From contig JAAWHU010000023.1 of assembly GCA_022796015.1 (NCBI GenBank), positions 1-44,854 of the forward strand: a stretch of 44,854 bases of DNA, written 5' to 3'. Shown here one piece after another: positions 1 to 8,541 of the stretch (the stretch's first letter is position 1; the number at the start of each line of letters is the position of its first letter). Both the position numbers and the translations under genes were made by a program. Below the pieces are notes generated by a model. It searched no databases and was not told the origin of the DNA. It was given only the letters and a program-made list of their open reading frames with translations. The DNA comes from Hungatella sp. GTDB taxonomy: Bacteria; Bacillota; Clostridia; Lachnospirales; Lachnospiraceae.

Positions 1-1
1 A

Positions 2-766
2 CCGTACTGCATAAAAAATAGGAATAAAATCAAAAAACCTCGTAAACTTCGGCGTTTATCAAAGTTTTCCAACTTTATCCCTATTATAACTCCTTCCCCC
101 TTTATCTTCTTCCCCTCCGCCATCACCAACTCCATAGCCATCCTCCTTCTTCCCACGGTTGCGGAGGCTCAGGCAGGCGGCAATGAATCCCGCATCGCCC
201 AGGCCATCTCGATCTCCCTGCGTTACAGCTTATATATGGGAATTTTGTGTATCGGAGTCTTCACTTTATTCGGTGCGGAATTAGGCGTCGGCGTATTCAA
301 GGATCCCTCTGCCGGTACCTTCATGCAGATTCTCGCGTGGCTGTGTCCTTTTTTGTATCTGGTTACCACCATGGGAAGTATCCTTAATGGACTGGGAAAA
401 ACTACAACTACCTTTCTCCAAAATATCACCGCCCTGGTCCTGCGCCTGGCTTTTGTTCTCATAGGCATTCCGCGCTTCGGCATTATGGCCTATCTTTGGG
501 GGATGTTAGCCAGCGAGCTTTTACTTGCATTTCTTCATCTGACTTCCCTTAAACGCCTGGTATCCTTTTCCTGGGACGCAATAGAGATGATCGTAAAGCC
601 GGCGGCCCTTCTGATCATCTCTATAGGAATTTATTATGCCTTATTTTCTTTTTGGGATGGGTTTGACAGTTTGGGGCTTTTTGTGTCCACTGCCCTGCAT
701 ATCGGAGTCCTGTCCATATGCTACGGAGGGCTTCTGGCTGTGTTTCATCTGGCCAAAGGGAAATAG
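2..766 (+). CDS. Polysaccharide biosynthesis / SpoVB-like flippase, 3' part
   Basis: This is the C-terminal part of a multi-spanning flippase of the MVF/MOP superfamily (stage V sporulation protein B-like), which moves lipid-linked polysaccharide or peptidoglycan precursors across the membrane. From about base 101 the frame gives family-typical sequence: FFPSAITNSIAILLLPTVAEAQA, then a cytoplasmic loop and about five hydrophobic helices ending at a TAG at 764-766. The frame stays open to the left edge. However, the residues encoded by bases 2-100 are basic and polar (KNRNKIKKPRKLRR) and do not look like the preceding helix of this family, so the 5' part may be rearranged, frameshifted or mis-assembled. 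The first in-frame ATG is at 236, which lies inside the conserved region and is unlikely to be the real start. The next gene is convergent. A weak hairpin (784-790 with 809-815) lies just downstream. Confidence 0.6.
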   Translation, partial: PYCIKNRNKIKKPRKLRRLSKFSNFIPIITPSPFIFFPSAITNSIAILLLPTVAEAQAGGNESRIAQAISISLRYSLYMGILCIGVFTLFGAELGVGVFKDPSAGTFMQILAWLCPFLYLVTTMGSILNGLGKTTTTFLQNITALVLRLAFVLIGIPRFGIMAYLWGMLASELLLAFLHLTSLKRLVSFSWDAIEMIVKPAALLIISIGIYYALFSFWDGFDSLGLFVSTALHIGVLSICYGGLLAVFHLAKGK

Positions 767-907
767 ATTCTATACAAACGTCTGGCTGGAACATTCTTAT
801 AATGGGTATCCAGCCTGATTGTCTTTGCGCCGGAATTTTTACAAAAATCAATCCCAAATCCCACCAGCTTTTCTTCAAATCCACATACCCCTCCCCGGTA
901 AGCACAA

Positions 908-1888
908 TCATTTTCCCTTGTTCCATTCCTTCTCCCTGTTTATGACATCCAAAACCTCCATCACCGCCAGGCTGTGCTCCATCATCTCATAGCAGGCCTT
1001 GTAATCCCCCGCGTGAAACTGCCTGGCAAACTCTGCAATCTCTGATTTCAGCCGCCCTCTCTCCGGATTCTCTGCCAATACCTCTGTCATGCCATCCATA
1101 TAAAGGACCGCCTGTGACGCGGAGCTGACCGGCCCCTCCATCTTAATCCATCCCTTTTCCCCCTGTACCATACAGAAATTATCACCGTTACAGTCCATAG
1201 CCGCCGTACAGATCACCTGAAATCCAGGGTACTTGAGAACAACCGTGCCCGAGGTATCCACGCCGTTGAATCCTCCGGATGCAGGGAAATACTCTGCCTT
1301 CTCCGGTTTTCCAAAAAGCCACACTGCAAAATGAAGATTGTACACATTCACATCATACAAGCTTCCCCCAGCACACTCCGGGTCAAGAACCGGCCGGATT
1401 ATCCCCCTTAGATACTCCTCGTAGGCCTTCCCGGTACGGCAGTAACTGCACTGCACCAGACGAACAGGGCCCAGTCTGCCCATATGTTTTTTCACAGCCG
1501 GCACCAGGGGGCCGTAGGGCAGCTTAAATGCCTCCCACAAGAAGAGTCCTTGTGTGCGGGCCAGATCAGCCAGTTCCCTTGCTTCCTCCCATGTCACAGT
1601 CAGGGGTTTCTCGCAGATCACATGCTTTCCGGCCCGCAGCGCCTGCCTGGCATAGGGATAATGCTGACTATTAATAAGACCCACATAAACCGTATCCATG
1701 TCCTCACAGTTTAAAAATTCTCCATAATCCGTATAAAGCTTCATTCCGTAGGCCAAGGCCAGCTCCTCACCCTTTTTCCGGCTTTGTTCCCGCACACAGA
1801 CAGCCATCGTCTCGACATGTTCCACCTCAGCCCCATCTTTTAAGAATCTCTTTACAATATTTCCGTTTCCCACCACACCGATTCTCAT
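908..1888 (-). CDS. Gfo/Idh/MocA family NAD(P)-dependent oxidoreductase
   Basis: This 326-residue cytoplasmic oxidoreductase probably acts on a sugar, inositol or related polyol. The N-terminus MRIGVVGNGNIVKRF is the Rossmann nucleotide-binding segment. CEKPLTV, at about residue 95, is the family's hallmark with the catalytic lysine, and the C-terminal half has the usual alpha/beta substrate domain. The start is set at 1888, where AAAGGAGG lies 8 nt upstream of the ATG. A longer open frame exists to 1951 but has no better ribosome site. The gene lies 72 nt downstream of a MATE exporter on the same strand and is probably cotranscribed with it. The substrate cannot be inferred from sequence or neighbours. 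Confidence 0.88.
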   Translation of the reverse strand: MRIGVVGNGNIVKRFLKDGAEVEHVETMAVCVREQSRKKGEELALAYGMKLYTDYGEFLNCEDMDTVYVGLINSQHYPYARQALRAGKHVICEKPLTVTWEEARELADLARTQGLFLWEAFKLPYGPLVPAVKKHMGRLGPVRLVQCSYCRTGKAYEEYLRGIIRPVLDPECAGGSLYDVNVYNLHFAVWLFGKPEKAEYFPASGGFNGVDTSGTVVLKYPGFQVICTAAMDCNGDNFCMVQGEKGWIKMEGPVSSASQAVLYMDGMTEVLAENPERGRLKSEIAEFARQFHAGDYKACYEMMEHSLAVMEVLDVINREKEWNKGK

Positions 1889-1960
1889 GGACAAACCTCC
1901 TTTGTCTTTTCTTTGTTCTTTCTCTTTCCCCGCGCGGACAGGAGAACACACAGGGTATCC

Positions 1961-3346
1961 TCAGATAATATTGAATTTCTTCCAAGTGCCCCTGACAAAA
2001 CGGAGCCAGAAAATCACTGCCCGAATCCCCCAGTCCAGACACATGGCCAGAGCCACGCCGATCACGCCCATATTCATCTTTACGGCAAAGATAATCGAGA
2101 ACAGCACCCGGCCGGCCACAGTTGATAACAGGCTGATGTACATAGTGAATTTCACGTCCCCCGCCGCACGGAGACCGTTGGAGAGAGCGCCGGATAAAGG
2201 ATAGCAGACCGCATTGAACACATTGTGAATCACAATGAGAACCACCACCAGGCTCTCTGCTTCCTCCGACAAGGCATATCCCTTTAACACCAGAGGCGAC
2301 ACGGCCAGAATCAGGCCGTTCCACAGGATGGAGGCTGCAAATGTCATCTTAAGCAGCTTCCTCATATAATACTCTGCCGCCTCCTTATCCCCTGCCCCCA
2401 TACACTGTCCCGTCACCGTGACAAATGCCAGACCCATGGCAGTTCCCATAAGGGCAGCCACAGACCAAAAGCTCTGGGCCACGCCGTTGGCCGCGATCTG
2501 GGCCGTGCCGAATAAGGCGGTAATACTGCTTAAAGCCACCTTTGCAAGCTGGAATAATCCGTTTTCAATTCCGTTGGGAATGGCAACGCCCAGGATTCTG
2601 CGGACCATAGCCCCATCCAGGGAAAAAATATGCCTCCTCTCCAAAAAGATCACGTTGGCTTTGTTAAAACACATCCAGGTAATGACCACTGCCGAGAAAA
2701 CCCTGGCAATAAGAGATGGATAAGCCACTCCCGCCACTCCCCCATGGAGCAGGAATACCCCTATGGCATTGCCCGCTACATTGATCCCGTTGGATGCCGC
2801 AGAAAGGTACATGGTCACCTTGGTTTTTCCCATGCTGCGGTACATGGCAGCTCCTGCGTTGTATACTGCCAGAGCCGGGTAGGAATAAGCCGATATCCGA
2901 AGGTAGGTAGTGCAGGCCTCCATAACATCCGGCTCCACCTCGCCAAAAAGCAGTCTTAAAAGCCTGGGGCTGAAAATCAGAACAAAGCCGGTGATAATCA
3001 GCGAAAATACCCCCGATGCCATGAGAAGCTGTCCCCCGGACAGATTGCCGTTTGCTCTGTCCCGGCTTCCGATATACTGGCTCACCACAATGGCGCCTCC
3101 GGCAGCCACGGCGGAAAACAGATAGATAAATATGGTGTTGAACATATTGACCAGAGATACCCCGGAGACTGCTGCCTCCCCTGCATAGCTGACCATAAAA
3201 GTATCCGCCACACCCACCAGAACTGCCAGAAGCTGCTCCATAAACAGAGGCACAATAAGGTTTTTCAGATCCATGTCGGAAAATATTTTTCTCTCTTCCG
3301 GAATCCCTTTCCCGGGCTCCATAAGCCTTGCGGTTCTCTCCTTCAT
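1961..3346 (-). CDS. MATE family efflux transporter
   Basis: This multidrug and toxin extrusion family membrane protein of about 461 residues exports cationic or aromatic compounds by sodium or proton antiport. It has the family's twelve-helix pattern in two bundles. The first helix region carries IVPLFMEQLLAVLVGVADTFMVSYAG, followed by VSQYIGSRD, and a matching second-half segment has IPNGIENGLFQLAKV. Two start codons lie 6 nt apart. GAGGG sits only 1 nt before the ATG at 3352 but 7 nt before the ATG at 3346, so the inner one is preferred. It is one of three complete MATE genes in this window; each sits in a different operon. The substrate is unknown. Confidence 0.92.
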   Translation of the reverse strand: MKERTARLMEPGKGIPEERKIFSDMDLKNLIVPLFMEQLLAVLVGVADTFMVSYAGEAAVSGVSLVNMFNTIFIYLFSAVAAGGAIVVSQYIGSRDRANGNLSGGQLLMASGVFSLIITGFVLIFSPRLLRLLFGEVEPDVMEACTTYLRISAYSYPALAVYNAGAAMYRSMGKTKVTMYLSAASNGINVAGNAIGVFLLHGGVAGVAYPSLIARVFSAVVITWMCFNKANVIFLERRHIFSLDGAMVRRILGVAIPNGIENGLFQLAKVALSSITALFGTAQIAANGVAQSFWSVAALMGTAMGLAFVTVTGQCMGAGDKEAAEYYMRKLLKMTFAASILWNGLILAVSPLVLKGYALSEEAESLVVVLIVIHNVFNAVCYPLSGALSNGLRAAGDVKFTMYISLLSTVAGRVLFSIIFAVKMNMGVIGVALAMCLDWGIRAVIFWLRFVRGTWKKFNII

Positions 3347-3384
3347 CTTCATTCCCTCACATTCTTTATTAGTTACCTATTCTG

Positions 3385-3414
3385 ATTATAATGCAGGGGA
3401 ACTTCTATGTCCAA
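3385..3414 (-). promoter_or_regulatory. Sigma-A type promoter for the MATE-oxidoreductase pair
   Basis: On the minus strand TTGGAC (3409-3414) and TATAAT (3385-3390) are separated by 18 nt. They lie about 40 nt upstream of the MATE start. The -10 is perfect and the -35 is imperfect. Confidence 0.55.
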
Positions 3415-3482
3415 TACTCCGTTTTTATCTATAACCTATGCCTCAAAAACATAAGAGGACGTCAAAGACATCCTCTCTGTGC

Positions 3483-4601
3483 TTATCTGTCATAATGTGC
3501 GGAAACATCCTGCAGATGTTTGATAATGGGCAGATGCTGAGGACAGATGCTTTCACACTGCCCGCATCCAATGCAGTCGCCGGCTTTTCCGAATTTACCT
3601 GCCAGCTGCTTGTAGTTCGTCTGGTTGGCTGTCCACCCCTTGTCTTCTGCCTCCCTCATATCTTCGTTATAAAGAGAAAAATACTGAGGAATTGCGATCT
3701 TTGCAGGACAGCCGTCTGTGCAGTAAGAACACCCTGTACAGGGCACTGCCGTGGCTTCGTTAATCATATCTGCAGCTTTTCTGACAAGCTCTTTCTCCTG
3801 CTCGCCGAAGGGTTTAAAATCCTCCATATAACTCACATTATCCATAAGCTGCTCCACGTTGCTCATGCCTGACAATACCATCATAACATTGTCCAAAGAA
3901 GCGGCAAACCGCACCGCCCAGGATGGCACTGACATTTCGGGGTCATAGTCCTTAAAAAGCTTGTCAACCCTTTGAGGAACCGATGCCAAGGTGCCTCCTT
4001 TTACCGGCTCCATGACAATGACGGGTACTCCATGCTTTACTGCGGTCTCATAACATTTGCGGGACTGAATCCAGGGACTTTCCCAGTCAAGGTAGTTGAT
4101 CTGAAGCTGTACAAATTCCATATCCGGGTGCGCCGTCAGGATCTTATCCAAAAGCTCTGCATTGTCATGGAAGGAAAAACCAATATGCTTTACAAGTCCC
4201 TGGCTCTTTTTCTCTCTCAGCCAGTTAAAACAGTCAAACTCCTCATACTTCCCATAGCTGCTCTCGGAAATTCCATGAAGCAAATAATAATCAAAATATT
4301 CAACGCCTGTTTTCTCCCTCTGTTCGTCAAACACCTTGTCACGATCCTCCAGACTGTTAAAAAATCCCGAATGAAGTTTCGTAGCCAGAGTGTAAGCCTC
4401 TCTGGGATAACGGTCTACCAGAGCCGTCTTTGCCGTATTCTCACTATTAAATCCACAGTACATCCATGCCGTGTCAAAATAGGTAAATCCCCTCTCAAGG
4501 AAAAGATCCACCATCCTCTTTACCTGCTCCACATCAACACTTGCCGCATCCGCTTTGTCTAACAGCGGCAGCCTCATCAGTCCGAATCCTAATTTTTTCA
4601 T
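3483..4601 (-). CDS. Aldo/keto reductase with C-terminal 4Fe-4S ferredoxin-like domain
   Basis: This predicted cytoplasmic oxidoreductase of about 372 residues joins an aldo/keto reductase TIM barrel to an iron-sulfur tail. The barrel shows MKKLGFGLMRLP at the start, YFDTAWMY (the Asp and Tyr of the catalytic tetrad), ATKLH (Lys) and YLLHG (His). The tail has two cysteine clusters, CTGCSYCTDGCP and CIGCGQCESICP, each able to bind a 4Fe-4S cluster. This arrangement is common in anaerobic Firmicutes. The electron partner and substrate are not known. AAGGAG lies 3 nt before the ATG at 4607 and 9 nt before the ATG at 4601. The second gives a protein starting exactly at the conserved MKKLGFG and was chosen; the first remains possible. 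Confidence 0.9.
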   Translation of the reverse strand: MKKLGFGLMRLPLLDKADAASVDVEQVKRMVDLFLERGFTYFDTAWMYCGFNSENTAKTALVDRYPREAYTLATKLHSGFFNSLEDRDKVFDEQREKTGVEYFDYYLLHGISESSYGKYEEFDCFNWLREKKSQGLVKHIGFSFHDNAELLDKILTAHPDMEFVQLQINYLDWESPWIQSRKCYETAVKHGVPVIVMEPVKGGTLASVPQRVDKLFKDYDPEMSVPSWAVRFAASLDNVMMVLSGMSNVEQLMDNVSYMEDFKPFGEQEKELVRKAADMINEATAVPCTGCSYCTDGCPAKIAIPQYFSLYNEDMREAEDKGWTANQTNYKQLAGKFGKAGDCIGCGQCESICPQHLPIIKHLQDVSAHYDR

Positions 4602-4641
4602 ATCCATTGTCTCCTTCTTTCTTTTTCAGTACTTCTTAAAG

Positions 4642-4680
4642 TAATTGCGAAACTTAAAGCCTGGCTGAATATTCTGATCA
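4642..4680. repeat. Half copy of a REP-like palindromic repeat
   Basis: The plus strand here reads AATTGCGAAA, then CTTAAAG and TGGCTGAAT. The minus strand of the full palindrome at 24108-24174 reads GATTGCGAAA, then GTTAAAA and TGGCTGAAT in the same order and spacing. The two stretches are clearly related. Only one arm is recognisable here, in the intergenic gap upstream of the aldo/keto reductase. Confidence 0.5.
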
Positions 4681-4731
4681 TATCTTACAGGAAAAGACAT
4701 TTGCACCATGGAAATGAGACGACTTTCCCAA

Positions 4732-5310
4732 TCACCTGTCCATGTTCTGCCTTATCACCTCTTTTAAAGTAAATCTCCCTTCCTCATATTCATAGGCAAA
4801 TATGCAGCAGTTGCCCAATCCCTTTTTCAATTCCTCCATGGGATCCTGAATCCCTCTTAAGAAATTAAAGCATGCCCCGCTGTGGGATACTGCAAGGACA
4901 CAGGTATGACCATCCTGTTCCATGACCTCCGAGAGAGTCTTGGTCATCCGGTCTCTGACCTCGTCGGAGGATTCCCCTCCAAACTGAAGATAATAGGTAA
5001 CGCATTCTTCCGGAGTCTTACAGTTCAGGCGCTCGCTCTCCCCCTCCAGTTCCCCGTAGAACATCTCCTTCAGCCCCTTTAATCTGGTATAGGGCATGTC
5101 GGTAACCAGTTCCAGGGTGTCGCTGCATCGTTCGCTGGTGGAACAGCAGGCATAATCAAAGACAATGCCCCGCTCTTTAAAATATCTGCCTGCACGGACA
5201 GCCTGCTGCCTTCCCTTCTGGGTGAGAGGGGAATCACACCATCCCTGTATCCTTTTCTGTACGTTAAACATGGTCTCCCCATGGCGCATCAGATATAACG
5301 TCCTCTTCAT
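4732..5310 (-). CDS. Histidine phosphatase family protein (phosphoglycerate mutase-like)
   Basis: This 192-residue member of the branch-1 histidine phosphatase superfamily is cytoplasmic. The N-terminal YLMRHGET places the phospho-accepting histidine at residue 10, followed by NVQKRIQGWCDSPLT. FYGELEGES supplies the acidic residue, and a second conserved histidine lies in AVSHSG in the C-terminal third. These residues fit a phosphatase or mutase acting on small phosphorylated metabolites; the substrate cannot be told. GGGAGGA lies 5 nt upstream of the ATG. The gene has its own promoter at 5348-5376 and is divergent from the chemotaxis gene. Confidence 0.9.
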   Translation of the reverse strand: MKRTLYLMRHGETMFNVQKRIQGWCDSPLTQKGRQQAVRAGRYFKERGIVFDYACCSTSERCSDTLELVTDMPYTRLKGLKEMFYGELEGESERLNCKTPEECVTYYLQFGGESSDEVRDRMTKTLSEVMEQDGHTCVLAVSHSGACFNFLRGIQDPMEELKKGLGNCCIFAYEYEEGRFTLKEVIRQNMDR

Positions 5311-5347
5311 GCTCTTCCTCCCACTGATCTGATTTTTTTATAGAACT

Positions 5348-5376
5348 ATCATAATTTATAGAGCCCCTTCTGTCAA
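5348..5376 (-). promoter_or_regulatory. Strong promoter for the histidine phosphatase gene
   Basis: On the minus strand a perfect TTGACA (5371-5376) is followed after 17 nt by TATGAT (5348-5353). The site lies about 40 nt upstream of the ATG at 5310. Confidence 0.7.
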
Positions 5377-5463
5377 ATGCCTGTATCATATGTCAGGTCA
5401 TGCCTTTTAGGCATTAGCTTCCTCCCGACAGCCTGGGGAAAATTTTTCCCCTTATTCCGACTC

Positions 5464-5492
5464 TTGAAAAATAGGGTAAATTATGCTAAAAT
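5464..5492 (+). promoter_or_regulatory. Promoter for the chemotaxis receptor gene
   Basis: TTGAAA (5464-5469) is followed after 17 nt by TAAAAT (5487-5492), giving a leader of about 50 nt before the ATG at 5553. It looks like a housekeeping sigma-A site. No SigD-type flagellar promoter is evident. Confidence 0.6.
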
Positions 5493-5552
5493 TGTTTTCG
5501 CAATACAAGAAAATTCATCTAAATATCTATTCTTTATTGCAGGAGGGGTCGT

Positions 5553-7577
5553 ATGAAATTTCTAGCCAATCAAAAGCTTGCCACGCGCATCAGCATCATT
5601 ACCACAGTCATTACATTTACCGGGCTCTTGCTTCTCTGGTTCATTGTATCCAGCCGCGTTGCTTCCATGGTTGAAAACAACATAACCAACCAGATGATCG
5701 ATGCTGTGGAATCCAGAGCTTCTATTATCAATGATTATGTAGCTTCCGCAGAGGAATACATGACCGCCTTTGCCTTAGGCAGCGAGGTGCGTGATCTTCT
5801 GGCCAATCCTGAGGATCCGGTTCTGTTAGAAAAAGGCCAGCAATATACAGAGGACTTTGCCGCTGTCAAGGGAATCTTCGAGGGATTATATATAGGAACT
5901 CCCTCTACCTATGTTCTGACTCATACCTCCCAAAGCGCCATTGGGATAACCACTCGTTCCGGCGAATCATTGGAGGTATTCTCTAATACAATTCTGGCCC
6001 GGCCCCAGCTGACCAATCTGGGAATTATGAAATCTCCGGGAAGCGGAAGCATGATTATTTCCATGTACTACCCGATTTTTAATGGCCAGACATGCATGGG
6101 CTTCGTGGGGGCTGGCGTCTATGCAAGCCGGTTAATGGATGTACTGCTGGGTCTGGATATTGAAGGTCTTCCTAACAGTGAATATATCTTTTTAAATGTA
6201 GCTTCCGGAACATACCTCTATCATCAGGATGAAGCTCTGTTAAATACAGAGACCACAGACAGCGGTTATCTGGAAATCCTCAATCGGATCAGAAACGAGG
6301 GTTCTACACAAGCAGGCACCTATTCCTACCGGGACGAAAACGGAATTACTCAGCTGGTAGTCTACAAATATCTGAAAGATCGGGACTGGGTCTTCATGGT
6401 GCGCGACACTGCGGCGGAAGTTTATAAGGGAGTGGTGTCCGTGCGTATTACAGTGGCTGTTTTGTGCGCCCTTGTAGGAATATTTATTATAGTTGTCACC
6501 GTGGTGATCCTGCAGCGTCAGGGAAGAGAGCTTATGGTTATGGAAAATGCCATCCGGCGTCTGGGCAATCTGGAGCTTTCCGCCGACCAGGAGTTGGAAG
6601 CATTTTACGGAAGGACAGATGAGATCGGCATGATCGCACAGACCATCCATCATGTCTGCAGCTGCCTCCAGAGAACCATCGATGATATCGGCCGAATCTT
6701 AGGTGAGATGGCAAAAGGCAATATTGCCGTGGATGTTGTGAAAAATGAATCCTACTATATCGGTGATTTCAAAATCCTGGCGGAAAGCCTCAAAAGCATC
6801 CGCACCCATCTCACAAATGTTATGCGTGAAATCAGCCATATCGCCAATCAGGTAAACAGCAGCGCCAACCAGGTTTCCTCAGGCGCCCAGGCCCTGTCTC
6901 AGGGAACGGTGCAGCAGAAAGAGTCCATCAACGGGCTGGCCGACAATATCACGGATATTACGGCCCAGATTCAAAGCAGCACTGCCCGCTGCAGCAATGC
7001 CACGGACTTAGTTGACAAAGCCACAGGGTATGCTGTGGAGGCTGATGCCAAGATGGAACAATTAGTCACTGCCACCAGGAATATTGATCAGTCCTCCGCC
7101 CAGATCGGCAGTATCATAAAAACCATTGAGGATATTGCATTTCAGACCAATATCCTTGCACTGAATGCGTCTGTGGAGGCAGCCCGGGCGGGAGCTGCCG
7201 GAAAAGGGTTCGCAGTCGTATCAGATGAGGTTAAGAATCTTGCCGCCAAGTCTGACGAGGCCGCAAAAAATACAAGCATGCTCATCGGCCGCTCGATTCA
7301 GGACGTGAGAACAGGCACAGAGTCTACCAACCTTGCCATCTCCGCTATGCAGGTCATCAACGAATGCATCCAGTCTATTAAGCAATTAATGGATGAGATT
7401 GCCCTTGCCAGCGTCCAGCAGTCAGAGATGATTGTGTCTGTGGAGGACAGGATCAAGGAGGTTTCCAGAGTAACGGAAGTCAACTCTGCCGCCGCAGAGG
7501 AAAGTGCGGCAGTCTCTAATGAATTGTCTGACCAGGCAAGAACCCTTAACCGCCTTCTCAGTCAGTTTTATGTCTAA
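5553..7577 (+). CDS. Methyl-accepting chemotaxis protein
   Basis: This 674-residue transmembrane chemoreceptor should pass extracellular ligand signals to CheA/CheW. A first membrane helix at about residues 12-33 is followed by an extracellular sensor of about 260 residues that looks like a dCache-type domain (YVLTHTSQSAIG, MIISMYYPIFNGQTCMGFVGAGVYA). A second helix lies at about 295-318, then a HAMP-like linker, and a long coiled-coil signalling domain. The receptor hairpin tip is intact: NILALNASVEAARAGAAGKGFAVVSDEVKNLA, around residues 530-560. There is no C-terminal CheR-binding pentapeptide. AGGAGG lies 7 nt before the ATG. No other chemotaxis gene is in view, so this is an orphan receptor. 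The ligand is unknown. Confidence 0.95.
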   Translation: MKFLANQKLATRISIITTVITFTGLLLLWFIVSSRVASMVENNITNQMIDAVESRASIINDYVASAEEYMTAFALGSEVRDLLANPEDPVLLEKGQQYTEDFAAVKGIFEGLYIGTPSTYVLTHTSQSAIGITTRSGESLEVFSNTILARPQLTNLGIMKSPGSGSMIISMYYPIFNGQTCMGFVGAGVYASRLMDVLLGLDIEGLPNSEYIFLNVASGTYLYHQDEALLNTETTDSGYLEILNRIRNEGSTQAGTYSYRDENGITQLVVYKYLKDRDWVFMVRDTAAEVYKGVVSVRITVAVLCALVGIFIIVVTVVILQRQGRELMVMENAIRRLGNLELSADQELEAFYGRTDEIGMIAQTIHHVCSCLQRTIDDIGRILGEMAKGNIAVDVVKNESYYIGDFKILAESLKSIRTHLTNVMREISHIANQVNSSANQVSSGAQALSQGTVQQKESINGLADNITDITAQIQSSTARCSNATDLVDKATGYAVEADAKMEQLVTATRNIDQSSAQIGSIIKTIEDIAFQTNILALNASVEAARAGAAGKGFAVVSDEVKNLAAKSDEAAKNTSMLIGRSIQDVRTGTESTNLAISAMQVINECIQSIKQLMDEIALASVQQSEMIVSVEDRIKEVSRVTEVNSAAAEESAAVSNELSDQARTLNRLLSQFYV

Positions 7578-7628
7578 AGCTTCTGGCAGGATAATGTGAT
7601 TCCCTTGCTGAAAACGCACTAAACTTAA

Positions 7629-7670
7629 AGTCCCGTCAGACCACCGGTACCCGGTGAATCTGACGGGACT
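7629..7670. terminator. Strong intergenic hairpin between convergent genes
   Basis: AGTCCCGTCAGA (7629-7640) pairs perfectly with TCTGACGGGACT (7659-7670), and the loop extends the stem with CACCGG/CCGGTG. It lies between the chemotaxis gene and the convergent lipoprotein gene, which fits a bidirectional terminator. The U-tract is weak on both strands. Confidence 0.7.
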
Positions 7671-7696
7671 GAGCCTTTGTCCCCCTAAGAAAAAAG

Positions 7697-8503
7697 CTAC
7701 TTATCGTTAATGGGCGCACTGATACTCGTCTCATAGGGAATCTCTTCCTCTGTTTCTTCCCCACTCTCCTGGGATTTCACCTTTTTGTGACTGGTTGTCA
7801 TGGATACTACGATTTTTTTGTCATCTAAAAGAAACCTGACACGGTCTTCTATGGACCTTTTGTCCATCTCCGGTTCCAGCTCATAATCAAAGGTATAAAC
7901 CCAGACCTCTTCTTCCCAGCTGTCTTTTTCCCGGTAGTAAATCCTGGCGTTGCGGCCCGGAATTTTTAAGAGGCCAAACCATTTCTCACTTTCCCTCTGT
8001 CCGCAGTCATAAAAATAGCACCTGTCCCTCTCGGAAGTCAGAAACAGTTCGTCCTCCGCCAGCTCCTTCTGAAACAGGATTTCCCCTGTCTCCATGTCTG
8101 CTAACATCAGGATACTCTCCGTAAGATCACCGCTGATATATCCGTTGTAATGAGGAGAATTCCAGTTCTCCGTGACGATCCATATATACTCATCCCAGGC
8201 CGCCTCTCCCCGCAATACGGAGTAACCTGCCTCGGGATATTCATATATCATCTGACTGTCCTCACCAAGAATCTGAAGGTCATATCTGCGTGTTTTCTTA
8301 AAATTCTCGGATTTCTCCGCCTGAAGCCGGTAGGATGTCCCCTCCACCGGGGACGTCTCGTCCCAAGTATAGCAATCCCTGGAATAACCGGAGGGGTAGC
8401 AAATCTCAATGACCGCCGAACCGCCTCCATTATGAAAATCACAGCCTGCAAAAAGGGACAGAGCCATCAAAAAACCTGCTGCCATTGCACCCTTTTTCCC
8501 CAT
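7697..8503 (-). CDS. Putative lipoprotein, function unknown
   Basis: This 268-residue predicted exported lipoprotein has no family I recognise. The N-terminus MGKKGAMAAGFLMALSLFAGC is a lipoprotein signal with a lipobox-like FAGC and the acylated cysteine at residue 21. The rest is hydrophilic with many Trp, Tyr and acidic residues (WIVTENWNSPHYNGY, ILMLADMETGEILFQKEL). The LADMETGEILFQ stretch resembles a beta-propeller blade, but that is only an impression. The C-terminal 40 residues are charged and probably disordered. The gene starts 38 nt after the preceding lipoprotein gene and should share its promoter. GGGAGGG lies 6 nt upstream of the ATG. Confidence 0.75.
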   Translation of the reverse strand: MGKKGAMAAGFLMALSLFAGCDFHNGGGSAVIEICYPSGYSRDCYTWDETSPVEGTSYRLQAEKSENFKKTRRYDLQILGEDSQMIYEYPEAGYSVLRGEAAWDEYIWIVTENWNSPHYNGYISGDLTESILMLADMETGEILFQKELAEDELFLTSERDRCYFYDCGQRESEKWFGLLKIPGRNARIYYREKDSWEEEVWVYTFDYELEPEMDKRSIEDRVRFLLDDKKIVVSMTTSHKKVKSQESGEETEEEIPYETSISAPINDK

Positions 8504-8541
8504 AGTCTTCCCTCCCCCACCATCTTTTCCACAGTACTTCT

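Noticed and set aside
621..926. Minus-strand frame downstream of the Gfo/Idh gene (MEQGKMIVLTGEGYVDLKKSWW)
   Set aside because: It has a possible ribosome site, but more than a third overlaps the flippase gene antisense and the translation matches no family I know. Too weak to call.
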